Below are positions 19,101-27,226 of a DNA stretch of 64,000 nt, piece after piece. How positions within the stretch are numbered: position 1 is the first letter of the stretch; each line of letters starts with the position of its first letter. The stretch covers positions 372,001-436,000 of the forward strand of contig NZ_JAJIRO010000004.1 in assembly GCF_025717535.1 (NCBI RefSeq), given 5' to 3'. The position numbers and the translations under genes are program-made. The stretch comes from Paucibacter sp. Y2R2-4. GTDB lineage: Bacteria > Pseudomonadota > Gammaproteobacteria > Burkholderiales > Burkholderiaceae_C. The notes below the pieces were generated by a model. It was not told the origin of the DNA. It saw only the letters and a list, made by a program, of their open reading frames with translations, and did no database searches.

Positions 19101-19896
19101 CTTGGAAGCGGTGCGCCTCGGTCAGGGCGCCCGAGCTTTGCATGAAGAACAGCGGCACGCCCGGCATCTGCTCGGCCACCTGCTCGACATAACGGCGCAG
19201 GATGGGGGACAGATAGGCGTCCACCACCGTGGTGTCGCCGCGCGGCACCAGCTTCATCAGCGGACTGACCCGGTGCGAAACCGAGACCTGGGTGAAGCCG
19301 ATCTCGCGGGCCAGCGCCTCGGCGCGCAACTCATGCACCGGGAAGCGGTAGGCATGCATGAACACGATGGCGCAGGCGCGCAGGCCGGCATCAAAAGCAG
19401 CCTGCAGTTCGGTGCGCAGCGCGGGCTCGTCCAGCGGCCTCAGGCATTCGCCCTGGGCACTCAATCGTTCCTGGGCTTCGATGACGCGGCTGTAGAGCAG
19501 CTCGGGCAGCACGATCTTGCGATCAAACAAGCGCGGCCGCGCCTGGGTGGCGATGCGCAGTGCATCGCGAAAACCGCGAGTGGTGACCAGCAACGTGGCG
19601 TCGCCCTTGCGCTCCAGCAAGGCATTGGTGGCCACCGTGGTGCCCATCTTCACGCATTCCACCTGCTGCGGCGTGATCGCTTCGCCGGGCCTCAGCCCCA
19701 GCAGGCGGCGAATGCCCTCGACCGCCGCATCGCGGTACTGCTCGGGGTTCTCGGACAGCAGCTTGAGGGTGCGCAGCGCGCCATCGGGCGCACGGCCAAC
19801 CAGATCGGTGAATGTGCCGCCACGGTCGATCCAGAACTGCCAGCGCTGGGCTGCAATAGGCGTGGAGATGTCAGCGTTAGCGTCGGCAGGGCACAT
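16162..19896 (-). CDS. oplA: ATP-dependent 5-oxoprolinase, fused hydantoinase A/B type
   Basis: 1244 residues, typical of the single-chain OplA. It opens 5-oxo-L-proline to glutamate with ATP. The first half is HyuA-like: [19 protein letters not shown] (ATP-binding glycine loop), [31 protein letters not shown] (actin-like fold), and [10 protein letters not shown]. The second half is HyuB-like from about residue 715 ([46 protein letters not shown], and the C-terminal [13 protein letters not shown]). No split or frameshift is visible. The LysR gene at 20007 lies 110 bases upstream on the same strand and may regulate it. A broader hydantoinase activity cannot be ruled out. Confidence 0.93.
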   Translation of the reverse strand: MCPADANADISTPIAAQRWQFWIDRGGTFTDLVGRAPDGALRTLKLLSENPEQYRDAAVEGIRRLLGLRPGEAITPQQVECVKMGTTVATNALLERKGDATLLVTTRGFRDALRIATQARPRLFDRKIVLPELLYSRVIEAQERLSAQGECLRPLDEPALRTELQAAFDAGLRACAIVFMHAYRFPVHELRAEALAREIGFTQVSVSHRVSPLMKLVPRGDTTVVDAYLSPILRRYVEQVAEQMPGVPLFFMQSSGALTEAHRFQGKDAILSGPAGGIVGMVRTGLAAGQAKLIGFDMGGTSTDVSHYKHEGDIAADPASYERAFDTEVAGVRMRAPMMSIHTVAAGGGSIIRFDGARLRVGPESAGANPGPASYRRGGPLALTDANVMLGRIQPDFFPALFGPTADQPLDRDTVAARFAELAQASSSVGGPSSAEELASGALQIAVGSMANAVKRISVARGYDVTAYTLQCFGGAGGQAACLVADALGMSRVLAHPLAGVLSAYGMGLAEQGALREASVERLLDEAGLAAARAQAMLLDQEAQAELLAQGAPAHALRSRARLLLRYHGTDTALPCELLPQTGLDDLRAAFEAAYRQRFAFLMPGRALVIEAVALECTAIDPTPHASARVDTAASLEPYQPEPAALRRMYCPADDAGPAGWRPAALHRREHLRPGALIDGPAILAEQNATTVVDPGWQARLLSDGGLEMRRVLPRSTLHAIGTQVDPVMLEVFNNLFMNIAEQMGLRLQNTAHSVNIKERLDFSCALFSARGELIANAPHIPVHLGSMSESIQVVMARNPAMAPGDVYVLNDPYQGGTHLPDITVVTPVFLRRAGTELVTGEPPKPDFFVASRGHHADIGGITPGSMPPFSTRIEEEGVLIDNFKLVDRGQLREAEMLTLLTSGPHPARKPAQNLADLRAQIAANEKGVQELQAMVDQYGAATVAAYMQHVQDNAEESVRRAISRLQDGAFTLALDNGAKIQVAVQVDAQARSARIDFTGSSPQQLTNNFNAPRSITMAAVLYVFRTLVDDQIPLNAGCLKPLQVIVPPGCMLNPCAPAAVVAGNVETSSCVTNALYGALGVMASAQCTMNNFTFGNAQHQYYETISGGSGAGPGFDGRSVVQTHMTNSRLTDPEVLEWRFPVRLESYEIAAGSGGAGQWCGGDGGLRKIRFLEPMTASILSNGRKSGAFGMAGGEAGAPGLNWVERADGSIESLPHLGQVEMQPGDVFAIRTPGGGGYGRAQD

Positions 19897-20006
19897 GGGC
19901 GAAGGCCTCGAGTTCGGATTCGACAGGCATTGTGCGAGCCGATGGCGCCGCGATCAAACAACAAAATTTCTGTTGGACTGATCGAATTTTTTAATGAAGT
20001 AGTCGT

Positions 20007-20942
20007 TCAGCCTTGCTCCGCAAAGGGCAGCGCCGAGGCCAGCAGCTCCTCAATCAAGCCCGAGGCTGGGTCCGGGCGGTAGCTGGCATGCATCAGCAAA
20101 GGCGCCAGCTCGAAGTTGCAGGGCAGGATCTGCAGCGCCACCGCAGGCGTCTGCTGCTGCACGACCCGCTGCGCCACCGCCAGCGGCAAGGTCGCAATGC
20201 CAAAGCCGGCCTGCACCAGCTGCAGCATGGCCGCAATCGAGGAGATGGTGTGGATGCGCGGAGGCTCCAGCGCCGCGTCTTGGAAGAGCTGCAACAAAGC
20301 TTGGTGCGGCTGCGAACCACGCTGAAAGGTCAGCAGCTCCTGGCCGGCCAGGTCTTTCAGGCTGTAGCGGCGACGCCGCCCCGGCAAGGGCGGCAGGTGT
20401 TGCGGACCCAGGCAAGCCATAGGCATGCTGGGCAGCGGCCGGCTGCGCAGCGCGGCGGTATCGGCGGCCGGCAAGGACGCGAACACCAGATCCAGCTGCC
20501 CGCGCCGCAGCTGTTCCACCAGCTCCAGCGAGGTTTCCACCGTCAGCGCCAGCTCAAACTCGGGCAGGGTCTCACGCACGCTCAGCAGCCAGTCGCTCAA
20601 CCAGCTGTGCAGCACCGACTCGATGGCGCCAACGCGCAGAGGCACCGGCCGGCGCGGGCCGGCCTCCTTGTCGGCGCCGTCGCCATGGCGGCCCATTTCT
20701 TCCTTCACCTGGCGCTGCAAGCGCAGCATCTGTTGCGCCAACCCATGAAAGCGCTGGCCGGCCTGGGTCAGGCGGAACTGCTGCTTGTCGCGCCGGTCCA
20801 GCAAGACCACGCCCAGCTCTTGCTCCAGCGCCGCAATCCGCGCCGACAAGGCCGACTGGGTGAGGTGCAAGCGCTCGGCAGCGCGCGTCACGCTTTGCAA
20901 GGACACGGCCCAGTGAAAGGCTTCGAGAAATCGTAGGTTCAT
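20007..20942 (-). CDS. LysR-family transcriptional regulator
   Basis: 311 residues. LysR helix-turn-helix at residues 1-60 (LRFLEAFHWAVSLQSVTRAA, LTQSALSARIAALEQELG, LLDRRDKQQFRLTQAG), then an effector domain from about residue 95. It contains a short charged insert after residue 80 (GRHGDGADKEAGPRR) at the linker. It reads into the oxoprolinase gene with a 110-base spacer, so it may share a transcript or act from its own upstream region, where two near-identical palindromes lie at 20982 and 21042. The inducer is unknown. Confidence 0.9.
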   Translation of the reverse strand: MNLRFLEAFHWAVSLQSVTRAAERLHLTQSALSARIAALEQELGVVLLDRRDKQQFRLTQAGQRFHGLAQQMLRLQRQVKEEMGRHGDGADKEAGPRRPVPLRVGAIESVLHSWLSDWLLSVRETLPEFELALTVETSLELVEQLRRGQLDLVFASLPAADTAALRSRPLPSMPMACLGPQHLPPLPGRRRRYSLKDLAGQELLTFQRGSQPHQALLQLFQDAALEPPRIHTISSIAAMLQLVQAGFGIATLPLAVAQRVVQQQTPAVALQILPCNFELAPLLMHASYRPDPASGLIEELLASALPFAEQG

Positions 20943-20981
20943 GGCGGGGGCAGTTCTTTGTTCTTGGAGCCATCGATGTGC

Positions 20982-21053
20982 CCCACTTGGGATTTCTCGT
21001 TCGACCGTGACTCGGCATCTGATGATCTACAGGCGCTCAACCCCACGTGGGAT
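20982..21053. repeat. Paired palindromic 12-mers upstream of LysR gene
   Basis: CCCACTTGGGAT at 20982-20993 and CCCACGTGGGAT at 21042-21053, exactly 60 bases apart. The core CCCAC-GTGGG of the second copy is a perfect palindrome; the first differs at one centre base. Sixty bases places both on the same DNA face at a near-integral number of turns only approximately. They lie 40-110 bases upstream of the LysR start, in the spacer before the gene at 21187. Confidence 0.45.
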
Positions 21054-21186
21054 GGACTACCGGACAGACAGTCGTTCAAATTTGCCACTGAAGGGTCTGC
21101 GTCGGCCAGCCTCGCAGAGCTGCAAAACGCGTCGGCCGCTCAACTCCGCCTGGTGCCGTAGGCCCATTCGAGCGCGAGATTGGGCA

Positions 21187-22014
21187 TCATTGAGCGGCGG
21201 CATGCAGTCTGGGTAGGCGGCGAAGTGCAGCACAGTCTTTGACTGCGCCAAGTTCACTTTCTTGGCGCACCGGCCCATCGTAGATTTGGTCGTACTTTTC
21301 GCCCAACACGAATGATGCCCAGAGGCGGCCGGCTGACTCCCAGCGATCTGCCTTGACGCCAAATGACGCTAGTGATTCAGCATCCAGCAGCCAAGCACGA
21401 CACAGGGGGTCGCGTTGTCCTTGCAGTTGAAATGCGAAATTTCCAGCAGACTCCTCTTTGTATGCAACTTCCACCTGTGATGTGGAGGTGAGAAGGTACA
21501 TAAAGTTCATTGAATTTCGGTTGACGCCCGTTGCATCAAAGTAAGCAGTCATCTCGTCCCTTAGCGAACCAAGGGTACCGAGCAAGACTTGCCGTGCAGC
21601 ATTTGGAAGATTCAAAAGGCCACCTTCACGCTGTGCAGATAAGAAAGCGCCTTCTGCTGCTGCATGCATCGCGATGACACTTCCGTCCTTAATCTTCAAG
21701 ATATGTGCGCCAGGAAGTATCAGTTGAGCGCACGCAGATGCACACAGGCCGACAATTTCAACATTAAGTTGCTTAGCCTTCAGAGTCTTCCCGATCCGCA
21801 TCGCTTCGAGCAGCAATCCACCGGGTGACCGCACTTGTACAAGTTGTATGTCGTCGGTCAGTGCTCTTTCAAACGCCTCAGCATCGCCCGCGTCAATCGT
21901 GCCTCGCATCTCCAAGGTGCTGCTTCGGATGGAGATCGTCGCTGCTCGCGCTGATTCTTCCATTCCGGACAAAGCAATGGCCGATACGAGCAAAGCCATA
22001 AAAACAGTACGCAT
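21187..22014 (-). CDS. Secreted ClpP/SppA-fold protein of unknown role
   Basis: 275 residues. A signal peptide (MRTVFMALLV to SARA) precedes a crotonase/ClpP-like domain of the type catalogued as predicted periplasmic protein COG3904: RSPGGLLLEAMRIGK (about 62-76) followed by the nucleophile-elbow-like CASACAQLILPGA (Cys91, Ser93, Cys95) and an MHAAAEG segment with a candidate histidine. If Ser93 is the nucleophile this could be a periplasmic serine peptidase, but a Lys or Asp partner cannot be assigned by eye. Base and codon use is visibly less GC-rich than the flanks (many AT-ending codons), suggesting recent acquisition. The frame extends to 22113 with two other possible starts; 22014 is chosen because it begins the signal peptide, though no ribosome site is clear. 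Confidence 0.65.
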   Translation of the reverse strand: MRTVFMALLVSAIALSGMEESARAATISIRSSTLEMRGTIDAGDAEAFERALTDDIQLVQVRSPGGLLLEAMRIGKTLKAKQLNVEIVGLCASACAQLILPGAHILKIKDGSVIAMHAAAEGAFLSAQREGGLLNLPNAARQVLLGTLGSLRDEMTAYFDATGVNRNSMNFMYLLTSTSQVEVAYKEESAGNFAFQLQGQRDPLCRAWLLDAESLASFGVKADRWESAGRLWASFVLGEKYDQIYDGPVRQESELGAVKDCAALRRLPRLHAAAQ

Positions 22015-22370
22015 GGGGCGGGCACGCCTTGTTAGGCTTAAGGACTGAGCGAATCGGCTTGCGCCAAAGTCAGGAAGTATGAAAAGCATAAAAAAGCCGC
22101 GTCGCAACGCCACTGCAATTCTGAAGAAGTGATTCCTTAGGCGACAACGAGCCCAGGAGGATACATGCGCGTGCTGCCGGCCGGTACCAGCATATGAGGT
22201 TGCCTGCCGGACTGCAGCTATTGGGTCAGCCTCAAAAAGGCTGGCCGAAGCCTTCGCAAGGACAACCGAGGTTGAATCCCCTAGCCAACGCGCCTTCCAC
22301 CCCTAGGCTAAGATCCTGCCCCATCGTGATCGCACGCCACACCCTCCCCGCCAACACCAAGCCCCGCCGT
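22015..22370. other. Divergent intergenic region before the metal-uptake operon
   Basis: About 355 bases between the ClpP-fold gene and the small His/Cys protein. The half near 22080-22150 is AT-rich and may hold the ClpP-fold gene promoter. I searched by eye for a Zur-like AT-rich palindrome upstream of 22371 and did not find a convincing one. Open frames crossing it are not protein-like. Confidence 0.35.
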
Positions 22371-22712
22371 ATGGACGCCCGCGTCTTGTGGGTCTTGTGC
22401 TTGGCCTTGCTCGTGCCGCTGGCGCAGGGCTGGTCGGGCTGGCATGCGTTCTCGCACCTGAGTCCGTCGACGAACAGCACGCAGAGCAGGAAAGACGGCA
22501 GCGAACGCGAAAGCAGCGCGCTGCATCTGGCGCATTGCGAGCTCTGCTTGGCCGCTGCGGCCATCGACGCGATCGCGCCGCCTGCGGCTGCCCTGCACTT
22601 TGCCCCGCCCAGCCTGGGCGAGACACTGGCCCTGTTCACCCCCGGCCAAGGCCCGTCCAAGCGGCCGCTGCGCGCCTATCAAAGCCGCGCCCCTCCTGCT
22701 CGTTTCGTCTAA
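22371..22712 (+). CDS. Small secreted His/Cys protein at head of metal operon (DUF2946-like)
   Basis: 113 residues. N-terminal signal-like helix (VLWVLCLALLVPLAQG, then GWHAFSHL), a Ser-rich middle, and HLAHCELCLAAAA near residue 54, which is the His/CxxC pattern of DUF2946-like proteins often found beside metal transport genes. A role in metal binding or delivery in the periplasm is inferred, not shown. The frame extends upstream to 22194 but that part is Pro/Gln-rich and lacks structure, so ATG 22371 is used. It is followed 152 bases later by the outer-membrane protein gene on the same strand. Confidence 0.55.
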   Translation: MDARVLWVLCLALLVPLAQGWSGWHAFSHLSPSTNSTQSRKDGSERESSALHLAHCELCLAAAAIDAIAPPAAALHFAPPSLGETLALFTPGQGPSKRPLRAYQSRAPPARFV

Positions 22713-22864
22713 AGCCAATCCTGGTGTTTTGGTCGCGCGCGGCCAAGCGCCCTTTTGCCTTTGCCGGCCCTGGCACCCGCGCGCCACGATAGCGACTTCT
22801 CGTCGCTGTCACGCTGGGCGCTACTGGGGGCCACTGGGCCGCAGACCCTACGAGATTTCTGAAC

Positions 22865-24271
22865 ATGCACAAGCTGATTCCCGCGAGCTTCGCGCTCGCC
22901 ATGGCCATGCCTATGGCCGCCCACGCCCAAACTCCGGCCGCAGAGACCGCCACCGACATCAAAGCCCTGCGCCAGGAAATGGAGGCCATGCGCGCCGCCT
23001 ACGAGGCGCGCATGCAGGCCCTGGAGCAACGCCTGCGCTCGGCTGAAGCCAGCGCGACAGCAGCGGCCAAGCCGGCTGCAAGTGCAAGCCCGGACGCAGC
23101 GACCGCCGTTGCCGCAGCCCCTGTCAACAACAAGACGGCCGGCGCCAATGCCTTCAACCCAGCCATCTCGCTGATCCTCTCGGGCACTTATGCCAACACC
23201 TCCCAAGACCCCGAGAACTACCGCATCACCGGCTTCCACCTGCCCACCGACGGCGAGTTCGGCCCCGGCACCCGCGGCCTGAGCCTGGCCGAATCGGAGC
23301 TGGGCATCTCGGCCCAGATCGACCCCTTCTGGCGCGGCGCGCTGCAACTGGCCCTGCACCCCGACAACCAGGTCTCGGTGGAAGAAGCCTATGTGCAGAC
23401 CACGGCGCTGGGCCACGGGCTGACGGCCAAGGCCGGACGCTTCTTGTCCGGCATGGGCGCCATGAACTCCCAGCATGCCCACACCTGGGACTTTATTGAC
23501 AACGCGCTGGCTTACCAAGCCTTGCTCGGTGGGCAATACGGTGACGACGGCCTGCAAGTGAAATGGCTGGCGCCACTGAACCAGTACCTGGAGCTGGGCG
23601 CCGAGATCGGCCGCGGCCGCAGCCACCCCGGCACCGACACCTCGCGCAACAGCCCCGGCATGTGGGCACTAACCGCCAAGACCGGCGGCGATATCGGCGA
23701 GAGCCACAGCTGGCGTTTGGGCGCTTCGCTGCTGAACGCCAAGGCCAGCGCGCAAGAGCTGGTAGGCCTGAATGCCGCCGGCGAATCGGTGCACAGCGCC
23801 TTCAATGGCGACACCCAGGTCTGGGTGCTGGACGCGATCTGGAAATGGGCGCCGAACGGCAATGCCACCCGCAGCAACTTCAAGCTGCAAGGCGAATATC
23901 TGCAAAGCCGCCGCAAGGGCAGCCTGCTCTATGCCGCCGACAGCGAAGCCGCCAGCAGCGGCGACTACCGCGCCACCTTGTCGGGCTGGTATGCGCAAGG
24001 GGTCTATCAGTTCATGCCCGCTTGGCGCGTCGGCCTGCGCACCGAACGCCTGGACGCCGGCCGCCCCGACTACGGCCTGAACAGCGATCTGTACGCGCAA
24101 AGCCGCTACAAGCCCGCCAAGCATTCGCTGATGCTGGACTACAGCCCCAGCGAGTTCTCGCGCATCCGTCTGCAACTGGCACAAGATCGCTCGCGCGAAG
24201 GCGTCAGCGACCGCCAGCTGATGTTGCAATACCAAATGAGCTTGGGCGCCCACGGCGCTCACAGCTACTGA
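22865..24271 (+). CDS. Outer-membrane porin-like protein of metal-uptake operon
   Basis: 468 residues. Signal peptide to MAAHAQ, then a short coiled coil (about 28-60, IKALRQEMEAMRAAYEARM) and an Ala-rich linker, a pattern seen in trimeric porins where the coil may touch peptidoglycan. From about residue 95 alternating strands with aromatic ends (ISLILSGTYAN, RGALQLALHP, VEEAYVQTTALG) indicate a beta barrel ending at HSY. It resembles the zinc-regulated outer-membrane receptors found beside ZnuA-like genes, but there is no TonB box or plug visible. Histidines are enriched at HAHTWDF and HGAHSY. It sits 23 bases before the binding-protein gene, in one operon. Confidence 0.75.
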   Translation: MHKLIPASFALAMAMPMAAHAQTPAAETATDIKALRQEMEAMRAAYEARMQALEQRLRSAEASATAAAKPAASASPDAATAVAAAPVNNKTAGANAFNPAISLILSGTYANTSQDPENYRITGFHLPTDGEFGPGTRGLSLAESELGISAQIDPFWRGALQLALHPDNQVSVEEAYVQTTALGHGLTAKAGRFLSGMGAMNSQHAHTWDFIDNALAYQALLGGQYGDDGLQVKWLAPLNQYLELGAEIGRGRSHPGTDTSRNSPGMWALTAKTGGDIGESHSWRLGASLLNAKASAQELVGLNAAGESVHSAFNGDTQVWVLDAIWKWAPNGNATRSNFKLQGEYLQSRRKGSLLYAADSEAASSGDYRATLSGWYAQGVYQFMPAWRVGLRTERLDAGRPDYGLNSDLYAQSRYKPAKHSLMLDYSPSEFSRIRLQLAQDRSREGVSDRQLMLQYQMSLGAHGAHSY

Positions 24272-24294
24272 GCGCGCGCCAGGAGATGTTTGCG

Positions 24295-25257
24295 ATGAAC
24301 CAATCATTGAACCAAAGCCGGCTGGGTCTACGGCGCCTGCTGGCCGGGCTTTGCCTCGCCGCCCTGCCCTTCAGCGCAGCGCATGCCGCGCTGCGCGTGC
24401 TGGCCTGCGAGCCCGAATGGGCGGCGCTCACGCAAGAGCTGGGCGGATCGCTGGTGGAGGTCAACTCGGCCACCACCGCGCTGCAAGACCCGCATCAGAT
24501 CCAGGCCAAACCCAGCCTGATCGTGCGGGCACGCAATGCCGATCTGCTGGTTTGCACCGGCGCCGAGTTGGAGGTGGGCTGGCTGCCCATCCTCTTGCAG
24601 CAATCGGGCAATGCCAAGATCCAAGAAGGTCAGCCGGCTCACTTTGCCGCCGCCGACTATGTGCGCAAGCTGGAAGTACCGCCCCAGTTGGACCGCTCGC
24701 AAGGCGATGTGCATGCCAGCGGCAACCCGCACATCCAGACCGACCCACGCCAGATCGCTGCGGTGGCCAAGGCCTTGAGTGCGCGCTTGCAGCAGGTGGA
24801 CCCCGCCAATGCGGGCGCCTACGCCAAGGCCTACAGCGACTTCAGCAAGCGCTGGGAGCAAGCCATGGCTCGCTGGACCGCCCAGGCCGCGCCGCTGAAG
24901 GGTGCCTCGGTGGTCTCGCAGCACAAGGCCTTTGTCTACTTGCATGACTGGTTAGGCCTGAACGAGGTGGCGGTGCTGGAGCCCAAGCCCGGCGTCGAGC
25001 CCAGCGCCTCGCATTTGCAAGGCGTGATGGCGCGGCTGAAGGCCAAGCCGGCCAGCATGGTGCTCTACGCGGCCTATCAAGACGGCAAGCCGTCTGAATG
25101 GTTGAGCAAGAACGCCGGCTTGCCTGCGGTGAAGATCCCCTTCACCGTCGGCGGCAGCGAAGGCGCCAAAGACTTGTTCGGCCTGTTTGACGACACGCTG
25201 GCGCGCCTACTGGCAGCGCAAGCCGGACAGGCTGCTCAGAGCGGAGCGAAGAAATGA
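24295..25257 (+). CDS. Metal ABC transporter substrate-binding protein (ZnuA-like)
   Basis: 320 residues. Signal peptide to SAAHA, then a cluster A-I metal-binding protein. Likely ligands are His67 in LQDPHQIQ, His146 in GNPHIQTDP and His210 in SQHKAFVYL, in the order of the three histidines of ZnuA; the fourth, acidic ligand in the C-terminal lobe is less clear. The His-rich loop of ZnuA is absent. AGGAG lies nine bases before ATG 24295, which decides this start over ATG 24286. The stop overlaps the permease start as ATGA. Zinc or manganese is the expected ligand. Confidence 0.87.
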   Translation: MNQSLNQSRLGLRRLLAGLCLAALPFSAAHAALRVLACEPEWAALTQELGGSLVEVNSATTALQDPHQIQAKPSLIVRARNADLLVCTGAELEVGWLPILLQQSGNAKIQEGQPAHFAAADYVRKLEVPPQLDRSQGDVHASGNPHIQTDPRQIAAVAKALSARLQQVDPANAGAYAKAYSDFSKRWEQAMARWTAQAAPLKGASVVSQHKAFVYLHDWLGLNEVAVLEPKPGVEPSASHLQGVMARLKAKPASMVLYAAYQDGKPSEWLSKNAGLPAVKIPFTVGGSEGAKDLFGLFDDTLARLLAAQAGQAAQSGAKK

Positions 25258-26006
25258 ACTGGGCGGCCATGGATTGGGCCATCCTCGGCCCGGCTTTGAT
25301 CGCGGGGCTCTTGGTCTTGTCCACCCATGTGCCGCTGGGGGCCAAGGTCTTGGACCGCGGCATCGTCTTCATCGACCTGGCGATTGCGCAGATCGCCGGC
25401 CTGGGCGTCATTGCTGCCGATGCCTTGGGCCTGCCGGAAGGCGGCCCCGCGGTGCAGGCCGCGGCCGTCACCGCCGCGCTCTTGGGCGCCTGGCTGCTGA
25501 CCTGGACCGAACGCAAAGCGCCAAAGCAGCAAGAAGCCTTGATCGGCGTGATGTTCATCCTGGCGGCCTGCGCCGGCATCTTGATTCTGGCCGGCAACCC
25601 GCATGGGGGCGAGCATCTGAAGGACTTGCTGGTCGGCCAGATCCTCTGGGTCAACCACACGCAGCTGCTCTGGCTCGGCGGCGTCTCGGCCGCCTTGCTG
25701 CTGGCCATGCGCCTGGGCTGGGTGGAGCGACTGGGACGTTTTGGCTTCTACGCCGTCTTCGCCCTGGCCGTCACCGCCTCGGTGCAACTGGTCGGCGTCT
25801 ATCTGGTCTTCGCCAGCCTGATCATCCCGGCCCTGGGCACCGTCAAGCTGCAGGGTTCGGCGCGCTTGCTGGCCGGCTATGGCATTGGCATCGTCGCCTA
25901 TGGCCTGGGTCTGGCCTTGTCGGCCCTGTTGGACCTGCCTTCGGGCGCGGTGATTGTTTGGGCCCTAGCGATCTGCAGCCTGGCCGCATCGTTGATCAGG
26001 CGCTGA
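25254..26006 (+). CDS. Metal ABC transporter permease (ZnuB-like, ABC-3 family)
   Basis: 250 residues with about seven hydrophobic segments. Family marks are the early VLSTHVPLGAKVL and IVFIDLAIAQIAGLG, the coupling-like GEHLKDLLVGQILWV segment, and VYLVFASLIIPALG in the later part. It forms the membrane pore for the ion handed over by the ZnuA-like protein, overlapping its gene by 4 bases. No ATPase gene follows; the next gene (patatin) is convergent 11 bases away. The ATP-binding subunit must be elsewhere, or shared. Confidence 0.88.
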   Translation: MNWAAMDWAILGPALIAGLLVLSTHVPLGAKVLDRGIVFIDLAIAQIAGLGVIAADALGLPEGGPAVQAAAVTAALLGAWLLTWTERKAPKQQEALIGVMFILAACAGILILAGNPHGGEHLKDLLVGQILWVNHTQLLWLGGVSAALLLAMRLGWVERLGRFGFYAVFALAVTASVQLVGVYLVFASLIIPALGTVKLQGSARLLAGYGIGIVAYGLGLALSALLDLPSGAVIVWALAICSLAASLIRR

Positions 26007-26017
26007 TCCGGCGCTGA

Positions 26018-27193
26018 TCAAACAAAGCCGCGCAGGTGCGCCAAGCTGACATGCCGCTGTGCATAGGCCTGGCCCACTTGCTGAATGGCGGGGATGTGCT
26101 TGACCGAATCCATCAGCTGCACATCCTTGGCACGAATGCCGTCCAGGCCCAGCTGATCCAGCCCGGCCTGTGACACATTGGGGTCGTAACGCACATAGGC
26201 GAACTGCTTGTGGCCGCTCCAGTTGCTGGCAGTGGTGTCGGGCGCCTGCACCATATCGCCGACTTCATTGTCCAGATGCCCGCCATAACGGCATTCGCCC
26301 AGGGTGCGGCAGGCCATGTCCCAGCCGGCCGCCGCCGCGTTCATCAAGGCGCCGGGGATGTTCTTGGCATGGTCCAGCAGCCACAAATCATCAGCCTGCA
26401 AATCGGGCCGAGCGTTCGCCACCTGGCCGGTGCCGACCGAGACGATCAAGAGCTGATTCACCCCGGTTTGCCAGCCCACTTGATAAGGCGCGGCCGTCGC
26501 CATCTGGAAGGCCAAGAAAGCGGCGTTGTTGTAGGTGGTAACGCCGCCATCGACAAAAACGAACTGGTACTCGTTGGGCGTGTCGGGCGCAAAAGTCACC
26601 ACCTCGGGCGGGAAGAAAGTGGGCGCCGCTGTGCTGGCCCTCACCAGCTGCCAGAGCGGCAGATTCAGATTGCAGTCAATCCGAGCCTTCTGGTTGTACT
26701 TGGCGAAGGGGTTGTTGCTGACCGGCCAGGGCGAATCGGTCGTGTGGTTGCGCATCACCATCATCAAGAGGCAGCGCAGTTGCTCGTCACCCAGTGTGGC
26801 GGGCGCGGCATCCGCCGGGTAGCCCAGCGCTTGGTTCAGCTGCGTGCGCAGCAACTGGGCCAGCGGCTCGTCGTTGTAGTTGTAGCGCAGTCGCTTGAGC
26901 AGCGAAGCCTTGTCGAACATCTGCTCACCGCTGCCGACGTAAAACTGACGCAGCGTGGCGGTGTCCATGCCGGTCGCGATGCAGGCGGCGATGATGGCAC
27001 CGGTGCTGGTGCCGCAGACAAAGTCAAAGTAGTCGGCCAAGACCAGGCTGGGGTTTTGGGTCTGCTGGCGCAGATCGGCCTCCAGCTTGGCCAGAATCTC
27101 CACGCTCATCAGCCCCAAGATTCCGCCACCATCGCAGCTGAGAATTTTCTTAGCGCCCGGGGACTTGATGCGATCAATGATTCGTTGACTCAT
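26018..27193 (-). CDS. Patatin-like phospholipase
   Basis: 391 residues. A cytosolic-looking patatin with all catalytic elements: oxyanion loop CDGGGILG (residues 20-27), nucleophile elbow GTSTG with Ser63, and VDGG with Asp215. It would release fatty acid from phospholipids by a Ser-Asp dyad. There is no signal peptide or membrane helix. The N-terminus (SPGAKKILSCDGGG) and length resemble stand-alone patatin effectors (CapV-type) of nucleotide-signalling systems, but no cyclic-oligonucleotide synthase is next to it. It ends a same-strand run: methyltransferase, DUF4062 protein, deoxyribosyltransferase-like/TPR-S protein (33 bases upstream), patatin. No strong ribosome site is visible before 27193. 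Confidence 0.92.
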   Translation of the reverse strand: MSQRIIDRIKSPGAKKILSCDGGGILGLMSVEILAKLEADLRQQTQNPSLVLADYFDFVCGTSTGAIIAACIATGMDTATLRQFYVGSGEQMFDKASLLKRLRYNYNDEPLAQLLRTQLNQALGYPADAAPATLGDEQLRCLLMMVMRNHTTDSPWPVSNNPFAKYNQKARIDCNLNLPLWQLVRASTAAPTFFPPEVVTFAPDTPNEYQFVFVDGGVTTYNNAAFLAFQMATAAPYQVGWQTGVNQLLIVSVGTGQVANARPDLQADDLWLLDHAKNIPGALMNAAAAGWDMACRTLGECRYGGHLDNEVGDMVQAPDTTASNWSGHKQFAYVRYDPNVSQAGLDQLGLDGIRAKDVQLMDSVKHIPAIQQVGQAYAQRHVSLAHLRGFV

Positions 27194-27226
27194 GACGTAG
27201 ATCTAAAGGGTTAGACATTGCTTCAC

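Noticed and set aside
16162-19896. Separate hyuA and hyuB genes with a lost stop
   Set aside because: The fused form is the normal architecture of 5-oxoprolinase, and the linker reads through cleanly.
23563-24294. N-terminal extension of the ZnuA-like protein
   Set aside because: It lies out of frame inside the outer-membrane protein gene; AGGAG and the signal peptide fix the start at 24295.
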